Shown here one piece after another: positions 49,901 to 54,199 of a stretch of 64,000 nt of DNA; the first letter of the stretch is position 1; each line of letters opens with the position of its first letter. Source of the stretch: Apus apus (lineage: Eukaryota; Chordata; Aves; Apodiformes; Apodidae); NCBI RefSeq assembly GCF_020740795.1, contig NC_067283.1, positions 115,697,206 through 115,761,205 on the forward strand. Direction: 5' to 3'. The notes below the pieces were generated by a model that made no database searches, was not told the DNA's origin, and saw only the letters and a list, made by a program, of their open reading frames with translations. A program made the position numbers and the translations under genes.

Positions 49901-52900
49901 AGCATGTTATGAATCATATTACAAATCTTAGTCCATCTTCAAGAACCAGTACAGGATCATCTTCATTGCCATCCTATTCAGGATTACTTCACTGCAGCAT
50001 CCCAAACAGTTTCTTGACAGTCAAAATACTAAATAACCATATGGTTCTACCTTTTTACCTTCATAAACTAATTATGTTTTATCTCTTCTTCTTAAAAAAA
50101 ACCAACCAAAAACAAACCCAAAAAAACCGAAAAAAGATACTTCCCTCTCATTCCACCCTGCAGTTTATTTCCTCCATCCAGTCTTTTTATCTCATGTTTG
50201 GATTAATTGTATCTGTAGCACTCAGCTCTAATTTCACTGGTAGATATATTGCTATTCTCATCTTACAAGGCCAGAAAATGAAGAGACTTTTATTTAAGTG
50301 GCTGCAACAGCACTTAACAGAAACATCTGATTAGCTCCTACGTACACACTGCTTTTGCTGCAGCCTGGGTTTCTGCAATTAGGAGCGTCACTTTGTAGAA
50401 CCACCTAACGGCTAGAAGAACTCAATACCCAGCAGTGCTCTGTGCAACACACCAGTTCTGCCAAAACTACCAGTATCAAATGTAAAGCTCATACTCAGAT
50501 GCCTTCTGTTTTCATGAAAAACTTACCTGAATTCAGAGCTTCAAATAAGAATTGCAATCGCAAACCATTAGTATGGTTCGTATTTTTAAGAAAAGAAAAT
50601 GGGGAAAATATAGGGAAAAATAATTAAAAATTGCCACTTGATTCTACCTTGCTATGTTGAAGTGTCATCTTAAGTAAATAGTAGAAAAACAACTGCATTG
50701 CAAGATATTTATTTGCTATTTTCCTTTTCAGCTACAGGTCAATTCTGTCTTGAAACTACTCCTAAATCAACGGTAGTCAGAGACGCAATCCTGTGTCTGC
50801 GGCACTAATGAAAAAGGGTAAATTAAAGTTTTCCTAAGGAAAACTAGGTCCTATCACTGTACTTCAAAGCTTTGGGGGTTTTTTCTGGACCAAAATAGAT
50901 CAAGATTAATCACAGTTCTTCTGGTAGTGGCCAAAATAGTCTGACTACAACATTTTCCCTGTCAATCCCACTTATGTCAAGAAAACAAAAAGAAACTTCA
51001 TTTTTGCAGGAGCAATCATGTTTTTCCTCTACAAAAATCTGCTTAAGTTACAGAAAAAATTACAATAGTTGAAACAAAGGATTTCTGACTAGTCTTGGAT
51101 AAGGCAAGGAGAGAAAAGCAGACAACTACAGGACAGCCTCTCTAAAACATTTAAGGTAAGGCTGATAAGACTAAAACCTGATCAAAAAAAGGTACAAACA
51201 GTATTTAACTAGCATGATTATTTTATAATTTTTTGCATCTTTAGTATCACTACAACTTAATTGGAAGCAACTGTTTAACATCTGTCTCAACTTTGAGACA
51301 TTACATTTGTGCTCTGTTAGTATTATATATGCAATGAATTTATTCACCACAAGCCAACTAATGGGTTCTGTTACTCTTATTTTAAACTAACAGAAAGCAC
51401 TTTGCAGCACCTGAACAAACAGGACAGATTGTCTCAAACTTCAGCAACTCAGAAGTCTCACACACAAAACGGAACCTTGTTTTTGCTAATAAAAAAAAAA
51501 CTTCAAGTCCAGTTTCACGTAGCTTTTTTTGTACTACTAAAATTCAGACTGCTCAAAATCTTGAGAAGCCCTTAATATTAAGCCCAGTTCTCCAACTACT
51601 TTGAAGACAGAACTGAAAAATCCATGTACAGAACTGACTGCGTCATTATGTTCCCTACAACATATGGTGTTTAGACGTAACTGAGACTAAAGTTTTACAG
51701 TCCTACCTTAAAGATAAAATGAAGTGTCAAAGACAATAGATAGTTTTCTTTGTTCAAGGCATATTGACTTGTAATAAAATCACACATATGCAAACAAGGC
51801 TAGACAACTAAGAAATATAAACTACGGTGAGTTTAAACAAAGACAAATCTCTAGGCAAAACGTTTTTAAAAGGTTATAAAGCTTACTGGTTAAAATAATC
51901 ACTTGGAAAGTAAAAAAGTGAGAAATGTTGTATTCTACCAGCAGCAGAAATACCAACTGATACAGACTCCTCTGAGCACATGTGTGTCAGTTAATAGATA
52001 TATAAAGAACATAAATTTATCACAATTAACCATGTGAATTTGTGCTATATTTTAACAAAGGCATCACTATTTTCAACACAAAGAACATTAACTTTTTTCC
52101 AGGAAAAATCTGCTTTGACTATAAACATCATTTCTATGAAAAAGGCAAAGAAAGAGTAGAAGTCAAGTCATGCTTATATGCTACAAGAAGCTATTGGCTT
52201 TCAAACAGCAATGGCTATTTGAGAAAAGGAAGCATTCATTGTGAAATTATACATATTCCTAAAGGTCAAATTCTTGGCACCCAAATACCCTTAAAACACT
52301 TCCCACTTCTACACAGCTCTCCCCCCAGCCTCTGCTTTAGTCTCCATTCAGAAACTTATCTGAGAAACAACAAGTTACAAAAAGTTGAGTCACTTTAAAA
52401 GCACCAGCATGTGGAAAATAAAACAGCAGCATTCAATGCAATATAATTTGAGTTTTAAAAGATGATTAACTTACCCTGCTCATAGAATCAAAACATTTTC
52501 TGACCAGTGATTCAACATCATTAGGTCTATCTTGAACATTTATCCAGTCTAACAAAGACACATTGAAGGAAGGCTGATCATCATCTTTCAATTCTACTGA
52601 CGTTTCACTGTCCTGGACAGTAGCATTTTGACCAGATTCCTTATCATCCTTTACATTTTCAGGATCTGTGCCTTCCAAAGCTGAATGTTCAACTGACTTG
52701 CAAAATGAGGCTAACATGGATTTACTGTTCGCTTTAGATATATCAGAATGAAGCACCAATTCAGCAGATTTCCCATCCTCAGTTTCTTCACTTTCAGCCC
52801 CTCCATGCTCAGCTGAAGAATCCAATTTTCCTAAACACTCTCTGTAACTATGTCTCGTTAGGCACTCCAGCAGTGGTATCTTGGCCATAATAGAAACAGC

Positions 52901-54199
52901 AGAACCCAAGCTTTTTTTAGAAGGATGGAGAGAAAAAAAATAAAAATAAATCAGTATCTAGAAGGCTATGTGACATAAAAACCTAAGATAAAAACCACCT
53001 GTAATACAAAGTACTATTTATTTTAGAACTGAAGCAGATTTCAAAATTGATTTGGTAACTACCCTTCCAAAATAACTGTGTTTAGTATCAACAGCATTGG
53101 ATGACAGCTAAAGAAGTTATAATTTTTGCTCTCTTCCACTACTGAATATGAAATCTTCTAATCTTCCAAGTAAACTTATAAACATAAGGCAATGAAAAAA
53201 AGCACAGGTTGAAAAACTGGGATATGCCATTTTTAAAAAACAAAACAAACAAGCAAAAAACAAATCACAATTGGGACTTATGTTTCCAATCTGCATGGAT
53301 ATCAATGCTTATTAGCAAGGACTGAGTGTCCTCTGGCCAATCACTGTTGCAGAGTTTGAATAGTTTCTATATATTTAGTAAAACCTCTGAAGTTCAACTT
53401 GTTGGGTTTTTTTTTAAAGTGAAAACATATTTATGCTTTATTTCTTTAAGTATACAACATGCACTTGCATTCTGTTAAGCGGAGCACTCATAGAAAATCC
53501 ATAATACCATAATGATCAGAAAGGTGTCAAAGAGTTTCCCTAAAGTAACATCCAGAGTTTGAAGGATGCAAGTGTACATACACACACTCATGGGCCAGGT
53601 CAAAGGTACACATACACCCACAGTGTGTTATACCTTTGTCCTTTCAACAAAGATAATCATTCCTACTATCTACTCAAGTGTATTAAAAAGCAATTAATTC
53701 AAAAGTGCGAATATGTATTTTAAAATATTAATTCATGTCTGAATTTATTATCCAGCTATTTCCAGTGCACATTAGGAAGGACTCCAGCTCTTAAACAGCT
53801 GTTCATTAATGAGCATATCTTCCACATAATTCAATACAATTCTGTGTGCTGATAAACACAAGAAAAAAAATGTGAGTTAAGAAAAATGAATACCAAAGAA
53901 GAGGAAGAATGTTCTCTGTGACATGTAATCAAACAGATAGAAGTTTAAAACACAGTAACTTTGAAGACTGAGGCTGAAGATTAATGCCAAACCTACTGTG
54001 TAAGTTTCAACTTGATATCATCTATGGACTGCAAATAGCTTGAGTATACATTTTCAAACTTGAAAAGCAGCTTTTGATAAGAGTATGTACAATCTTCCAA
54101 GTTGGCCATTATGGCAGCCCAGCCTTGATGCTGAAGATGTTCATCATGTACAAGACCTTCACAAAAGGAGCAAAGTTTCTTCGCAACTTCATACATTTC
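7877..54199 (-). CDS. RB1CC1: RB1CC1 (FIP200) coding region, 19 exons, 5' partial
   Basis: This is the autophagy scaffold FIP200, a cytoplasmic subunit of the ULK1-ATG13-ATG101-FIP200 kinase complex that starts autophagosome formation; it also recruits cargo receptors such as p62. I recognised the protein by long blocks matching my memory of human RB1CC1, for example [33 protein letters not shown] and the C-terminal Claw ending in WNKKV. The 19 exons sum to 4407 nt and stay in frame across all 18 introns (1468 codons plus TAA). All donors are GT and all acceptors AG. Human RB1CC1 has 1594 residues as I recall, so about 120-125 N-terminal residues are missing and should lie beyond 64000. In order the product has an N-terminal scaffold (residues 1-519), a linker with an FFAT-like motif, a long coiled coil (about 640-1360) and the Claw (about 1364-1468). 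No stop or frameshift interrupts it, so it looks like an active gene. Confidence 0.97.
7955..8309 (-). other. RB1CC1: Intron between coding exons 18 and 19
   Basis: A 355-nt intron with a GTAAGA donor at its high end and a T-run ending TTTGTAG at its low end. Nothing else recognised. Confidence 0.9.
8310..8374 (-). CDS. RB1CC1: RB1CC1 coding exon 18 of window, Claw domain, alternative acceptors
   Basis: This 65-nt exon completes Gly (G|GT) and encodes [20 protein letters not shown] then K, residues 1422-1443, ending in phase 0. The stated 5' end uses the acceptor GCTTCAG. A second acceptor, CTCTTTAG, lies 6 nt upstream (exon end 8380) and would give [11 protein letters not shown] instead of KP-GASRRPW, also in frame. 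The donor is AAG|GTAAGA. I recall human isoforms differing by a few residues at this junction. Confidence 0.94.
8381..11176 (-). other. RB1CC1: Intron between coding exons 17 and 18
   Basis: About 2.8 kb, AT-rich, with short poly-A and poly-T tracts (for example near 8590). I see no mobile element or RNA gene in it. Confidence 0.85.
11177..11304 (-). CDS. RB1CC1: RB1CC1 coding exon 17 of window, Claw domain
   Basis: This 128-nt exon encodes residues 1379-1421: [20 protein letters not shown], then [20 protein letters not shown] and LKP, with one G left over. This is the beta-rich core of the Claw domain, which binds LIR/FIR motifs of cargo receptors such as p62. The acceptor is a long T-run ending TTTCAG. 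A second CAG follows 7 nt later, but only the first keeps the DFQVGD frame. The donor is CAG|GTGAGT. Confidence 0.97.
11305..13423 (-). other. RB1CC1: Intron between coding exons 16 and 17
   Basis: About 2.1 kb. Its only recognised content is the CR1 fragment at 12281-12588. A 109-codon minus-strand open frame at 11681-12010 shows no family resemblance and is treated as chance. Confidence 0.85.
12281..12588 (+). mobile_element. CR1 LINE 3'-end fragment
   Basis: It runs from AAGCTGGAGAGGGACTTTTT through GGGTGGTGAGACACTGGAAG to GGTTGGATCTAGATGATCTT and GTTCTATGACTT. It is a 5'-truncated CR1 in plus orientation, antisense to RB1CC1, with no intact frame. Confidence 0.95.
13424..13482 (-). CDS. 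RB1CC1: RB1CC1 coding exon 16 of window (59 nt)
   Basis: This exon encodes [19 protein letters not shown], residues 1360-1378, then GA, which is completed as Asp. It holds a Ser-rich hinge and the first residues of the Claw domain. The acceptor is CTTTTTCTATAG and the donor AGA|GTAAGT. Confidence 0.96.
13483..16557 (-). other. RB1CC1: Intron between coding exons 15 and 16
   Basis: About 3.1 kb, AT-rich. It includes a T/G-rich tract at 13671-13736; otherwise nothing recognised. Confidence 0.85.
13671..13736. repeat. T/G-rich low-complexity tract
   Basis: Repeated TTTTTTG-like units (GGTTTTTTGTGAGGG, TTTTTTTTGCGG) without a fixed period. A decayed simple repeat. Confidence 0.6.
16558..16605 (-). 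CDS. RB1CC1: RB1CC1 coding exon 15 of window (48 nt)
   Basis: This exon is exactly 16 codons, [16 protein letters not shown] (residues 1344-1359), phase 0 at both ends. It is the last coiled-coil piece before the Claw and is symmetrical, so it could be skipped without a frameshift. The acceptor ends TTTCAG and the donor is TTG|GTAAGT. Confidence 0.96.
16606..17938 (-). other. RB1CC1: Intron between coding exons 14 and 15
   Basis: About 1.3 kb of AT-rich sequence. I see nothing beyond short A and T runs. Confidence 0.85.
17939..17990 (-). CDS. RB1CC1: RB1CC1 coding exon 14 of window (52 nt)
   Basis: This small exon completes a codon as CA|T (His) and encodes [17 protein letters not shown], residues 1326-1343, ending in phase 0. 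The acceptor is CTTTCTTTTGTAG and the donor AGA|GTGAGT. The human counterpart as I recall has Gln at the split codon and an extra Leu in HMLSEEK, so this copy may be one residue shorter here. Confidence 0.94.
17991..20898 (-). other. RB1CC1: Intron between coding exons 13 and 14
   Basis: About 2.9 kb. It contains a short (TA)n run near 18556 and an LTR-like edge at 19529-19580; no other element recognised. Confidence 0.85.
19529..19580 (+). mobile_element. Possible LTR-edge remnant
   Basis: The segment begins TGTCCTGGTTTCAGCCAGGA and continues into a T-rich part with AGTAAATTTTC. It resembles, from memory, the 5' edge of avian ERV-type LTRs that start TGTCCTGGTTT. A matching edge occurs on the opposite strand at 29480-29518. 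No protein-coding part is present. Confidence 0.35.
20899..21139 (-). CDS. RB1CC1: RB1CC1 coding exon 13 of window
   Basis: This 241-nt exon encodes residues 1246-1325. It opens with the end of the coiled coil ([20 protein letters not shown]), then a Ser/Ala-rich, less ordered insert ([20 protein letters not shown], then IPTDTDR), and closes [15 protein letters not shown]. It ends two bases into a codon. The acceptor is TTATGCCATAG and the donor GCA|GTAAGT. Confidence 0.96.
21140..21259 (-). other. RB1CC1: Short intron (120 nt) between coding exons 12 and 13
   Basis: Donor GTAAGC and acceptor GCCATAG, with 120 nt between. Nothing else fits inside it. Confidence 0.95.
21260..21368 (-). CDS. 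RB1CC1: RB1CC1 coding exon 12 of window
   Basis: This 109-nt exon encodes residues 1210-1245: [20 protein letters not shown], then [16 protein letters not shown], with one G left over to form Asp with the next exon. It is charged coiled coil. The acceptor is CTGCTTTCAG and the donor AGG|GTAAGC. Only 120 nt of intron separate it from the next exon. Confidence 0.96.
22395..22447. repeat. T/G-rich low-complexity tract
   Basis: TTTTGGGGGGTTGG followed by TTTTTTGTTGCTG and a T-run; decayed simple repeat. Confidence 0.55.
23274..23325. repeat. T/G-rich low-complexity tract
   Basis: GGGGTTTTTTGTGTGTTTGG then TTTTGGG and a long T-run; similar in composition to the tract at 22395. Confidence 0.6.
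23491..23650 (-). CDS. RB1CC1: RB1CC1 coding exon 11 of window
   Basis: This 160-nt exon completes Ser (AG|T) and reads [20 protein letters not shown], then [16 protein letters not shown] and ends TSLTAEQQ, residues 1156-1209. It is coiled coil after a short Pro/Ser break. The acceptor is TTCTTTTAAG and the donor CAA|GTAAAG, phase 0. Confidence 0.97.
23651..26510 (-). other. RB1CC1: Intron between coding exons 10 and 11
   Basis: About 2.9 kb of AT-rich sequence following the large exon. I recognised no repeat family or RNA gene. Confidence 0.85.
26511..28420 (-). CDS. RB1CC1: RB1CC1 large coding exon 10 of window (1910 nt)
   Basis: This exon encodes residues 520-1155 without interruption and is unusually long for a vertebrate internal exon; I recall the human gene having one of about the same size here. 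It starts with a Ser/Thr/Pro-rich linker ([10 protein letters not shown]), followed by [26 protein letters not shown] (28217-28240) resembles an FFAT motif, the type that binds VAP proteins at the [22 protein letters not shown] follows. From about residue 640 the chain is nearly continuous coiled coil rich in Lys, Glu, Leu and Gln ([36 protein letters not shown]). The acceptor is TTTATAAATAG and the donor GAG|GTACTG; the exon starts in phase 0 and ends two bases into a codon. Confidence 0.98.
29480..29518 (-). mobile_element. Possible LTR-edge remnant
   Basis: On the minus strand it starts TGTCCTGGTTTGAGCCAGGA and continues TAAAGCCTGAGTC. It shares the first dozen or so bases with the plus-strand segment at 19529, as two copies of one LTR family would. 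The limits are unclear. Confidence 0.35.
32010..33545 (+). mobile_element. CR1 LINE, 5'-truncated, about 1.5 kb with reverse-transcriptase remains
   Basis: The copy keeps the C-terminal part of CR1 ORF2 across several frames. Reverse-transcriptase blocks are visible as [38 protein letters not shown] and [15 protein letters not shown]. Later blocks are [17 protein letters not shown] and [12 protein letters not shown]. The catalytic FADD-type motif is FADN here (near 32672), preceded by an in-frame stop, and the frame breaks several times, so it is dead. The 3' tail ends GATGATCTTTAAGGTCCCTT, then CCAACCTTAATGAGTCTGTG. It is antisense to RB1CC1 and intronic. The usual 5' truncation is present; I saw no target-site duplication. 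Confidence 0.96.
34143..34269 (-). CDS. RB1CC1: RB1CC1 coding exon 9 of window
   Basis: This 127-nt exon encodes residues 477-519, beginning [20 protein letters not shown] and ending [10 protein letters not shown]. It closes the N-terminal scaffold. The acceptor is a weak GTTTTTAAG; the donor AAG|GTATTT lacks the usual AAGT and is followed by a T-run. It joins directly to the large exon (EQK then ASNSQAS), which matches the family order, so no exon is missing between. Confidence 0.96.
34270..37598 (-). other. RB1CC1: Intron between coding exons 8 and 9
   Basis: About 3.3 kb, containing the well-preserved CR1 copy at 35368-36264. The minus-strand open frame at 36431-36697 matches nothing I know. 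Confidence 0.85.
35368..36264 (+). mobile_element. CR1 LINE, 5'-truncated, well preserved 3' 0.9 kb
   Basis: The copy begins within the CR1 ORF2 palm region (GATGACACCAAGCTGGGAGG, the D-D-T-K-L-G-G stretch). It continues through [20 protein letters not shown] and [14 protein letters not shown] to the ORF2 C-terminus [16 protein letters not shown] and stop. One frame break lies near 35765. The tail GGACTAGATGATCTTTCGAG leads into three units of ATTCTATG-type octamer, the CR1 terminus. The intact tail and single visible break suggest a younger insertion than the other copies in the window. Confidence 0.97.
37599..37702 (-). CDS. RB1CC1: RB1CC1 coding exon 8 of window
   Basis: This 104-nt exon encodes residues 443-476, starting [18 protein letters not shown] and ending [11 protein letters not shown] plus AG, which takes G to make Arg. 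As I recall, the basic KPR(K/R) tetrad corresponds to the nuclear localisation signal assigned in human RB1CC1; here it is KPRR. The acceptor is CTTAATACAG and the donor CAG|GTAAAG. Confidence 0.97.
37703..38745 (-). other. RB1CC1: Intron between coding exons 7 and 8
   Basis: About 1.0 kb, holding one short CR1-like tail remnant at 37940-38000; nothing else recognised. Confidence 0.85.
37940..38000 (-). mobile_element. Probable CR1 3'-tail remnant
   Basis: Read on the minus strand it gives GGCAGGAAGTTGGACTAAAA, then TGAGCATCGTAGGTGCCTTC and CAGCTGAAAT, close to the CR1 tail ggttggactagatgat...aggtcccttccagc. It is one of two copies in the window with the same orientation as the gene. Confidence 0.6.
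38746..38807 (-). CDS. RB1CC1: RB1CC1 coding exon 7 of window (62 nt)
   Basis: This small exon completes Arg (A|GG) and encodes [20 protein letters not shown], residues 422-442, ending in phase 0. It was found from the expected family sequence between the LF end of the previous exon and the TQKPR start of the next. The acceptor is TTTTTTTGCCCAG and the donor TGT|GTATGT, a non-optimal but functional-looking site. It is rich in basic and aromatic residues. Confidence 0.95.
38808..39654 (-). other. RB1CC1: Intron between coding exons 6 and 7
   Basis: About 0.85 kb, AT-rich with several T-runs (39206-39222, 39268-39285). No element recognised. Confidence 0.85.
39655..39736 (-). CDS. RB1CC1: RB1CC1 coding exon 6 of window
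   Basis: This 82-nt exon encodes residues 395-421: [17 protein letters not shown], then KRESFGKLF. It leaves one A for the next exon, giving Arg. The acceptor is CCCTTCCGTAG and the donor TCA|GTAAGT. It continues the basic helical scaffold. Confidence 0.97.
39737..39816 (-). other. RB1CC1: Very short intron (80 nt) between coding exons 5 and 6
   Basis: Both boundaries are fixed by conserved protein sequence (KHYRE then WAGALIKDG). Donor GTAAGT, acceptor CTTCCGTAG, and a plausible branch point in AATTAACAACTTAAC. Eighty nt is near the practical minimum for vertebrate introns. Confidence 0.96.
39817..40003 (-). CDS. RB1CC1: RB1CC1 coding exon 5 of window
   Basis: This 187-nt exon encodes residues 332-394. 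It opens with the G completing Lys, then [17 protein letters not shown], and runs through [19 protein letters not shown] to KHYRE. The segment is among the most conserved of the scaffold. The acceptor is ATTTTCTAG and the donor GAG|GTAAGT, phase 0. It is followed by an intron of only 80 nt. Confidence 0.97.
40004..42035 (-). other. RB1CC1: Intron between coding exons 4 and 5
   Basis: About 2.0 kb. A T/G-rich stretch lies near 41015-41090; I recognised no element or RNA gene. Confidence 0.85.
42036..42220 (-). CDS. RB1CC1: RB1CC1 coding exon 4 of window
   Basis: This 185-nt exon encodes residues 271-331, starting [14 protein letters not shown] and including [20 protein letters not shown] and [19 protein letters not shown]. 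It ends with AA, which takes G from the next exon to make Lys. The acceptor is TTCTTCTAG and the donor GAA|GTAAGT. It is helical scaffold sequence with basic heptad-like segments. Confidence 0.97.
43598..43608 (+). repeat. Homopolymer run of eleven G
   Basis: A single uninterrupted G-run after an A-run, unusual in this AT-rich intron. It is also a place where sequencing or assembly errors are likely. Confidence 0.85.
43685..43978 (+). mobile_element. CR1 LINE 3'-end fragment with internal T-rich insertion
   Basis: It spans from GATGACAGGCAATGGATTCA through GAGCACTGGAACAGGCTCCC and [17 protein letters not shown] to TTGGACTCGATGTTCAGAGG and CCAACCCCTAATATTCTG. About 30 nt of T-rich sequence (43878-43909) interrupt the tail between the ORF2 stop and GTCCTGCTCTGGCAGGG. 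Plus orientation, antisense to the gene. Confidence 0.94.
46695..47790 (-). mobile_element. CR1 LINE internal fragment lacking its 3' end
   Basis: On the minus strand, CR1 ORF2 reads [60 protein letters not shown] and [17 protein letters not shown] second block gives [20 protein letters not shown] and [10 protein letters not shown]. Frames are broken by indels and stops. The copy keeps the part of ORF2 around and before the catalytic FVDD but stops near 46695. The endmost '[13 protein letters not shown]' block and the 3' tail, which all other copies here retain, are absent. It is older and in the same orientation as RB1CC1. Confidence 0.92.
48376..48546 (-). CDS. RB1CC1: RB1CC1 coding exon 3 of window
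   Basis: This 171-nt exon is exactly 57 codons (residues 214-270) and symmetrical (phase 0 at both ends). It reads [15 protein letters not shown], then [17 protein letters not shown] and ends NEQKELAQ. It is helical and part of the N-terminal scaffold. The acceptor is CCTGTTTTAG and the donor CAG|GTAATA. Because it is symmetrical, skipping it or adding an in-frame exon beside it would keep the frame; see the candidate microexon at 48794-48808. Confidence 0.97.
48794..48808 (-). other. Candidate 15-nt in-frame microexon (unproven)
   Basis: Read on the minus strand, a strong acceptor (pyrimidine tract CCTTCTCTCCTCAACAG) is followed after 15 nt by a strong donor (CTT|GTAAGTAT). The 15 nt (GTGTCACTTTCCCTT) would add Val-Ser-Leu-Ser-Leu between exons 2 and 3, which meet in phase 0. 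From memory no such insert is in human RB1CC1, so this may be chance. Confidence 0.25.
50091..50137. repeat. A/C-rich low-complexity tract
   Basis: A-runs broken by CC or C (AAAAAAAACCAACCAAAAAC and so on). Simple sequence. Confidence 0.65.
52475..52910 (-). CDS. RB1CC1: RB1CC1 coding exon 2 of window
   Basis: This 436-nt exon encodes residues 68-213. Its two ends are conserved family sequence: [20 protein letters not shown] at the start and [20 protein letters not shown] near the end. The middle, about residues 95-180, is acidic and Ser/Glu/Asp-rich with low-complexity stretches such as [10 protein letters not shown]. It is probably a disordered loop of the scaffold, and as I recall this part also differs most among vertebrates. 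The acceptor is CTAAAAAAAG, a weak pyrimidine tract; the donor is AGG|GTAAGT, ending in phase 0. Confidence 0.96.
52911..53996 (-). other. RB1CC1: Intron between coding exons 1 and 2
   Basis: About 1.1 kb, containing a hairpin-forming segment at 53601-53638; otherwise nothing recognised. Confidence 0.85.
53997..54199 (-). CDS. RB1CC1: RB1CC1 coding exon 1 of window
   Basis: This 203-nt exon encodes residues 1-67 of the in-window protein. It opens in frame with [16 protein letters not shown], includes [14 protein letters not shown] and ends with DIKLKLT. The acceptor is a T-rich tract ending TTTTTAG; the donor is CA|GTAGGT, leaving CA to join C of the next exon as His. It belongs to the N-terminal alpha-helical scaffold that in the human protein dimerises and holds ATG13 and ULK1. 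It begins in phase 0, as expected if the missing upstream exon ends on a whole codon. Confidence 0.96.

Larger units (their letters stand above)
48547..52474 (-). other. RB1CC1: Intron between coding exons 2 and 3
   Basis: About 3.9 kb. It contains the candidate 15-nt microexon at 48794-48808 and an A/C-rich tract at 50091-50137. Two plus-strand open frames (49909-50334 and 52042-52398) look like chance. Confidence 0.85.

Noticed and set aside
49909..50334. 141-codon plus-strand open frame in an intron
   Set aside because: It has no resemblance to a known family, includes a Lys/Gln-rich stretch from an A/C-rich tract, and lies antisense in an RB1CC1 intron. Long open frames arise by chance in such AT-rich sequence.
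52042..52398. 118-codon plus-strand open frame in an intron
   Set aside because: No domain or family similarity, and no splice or poly-A context on the plus strand. Treated as chance.
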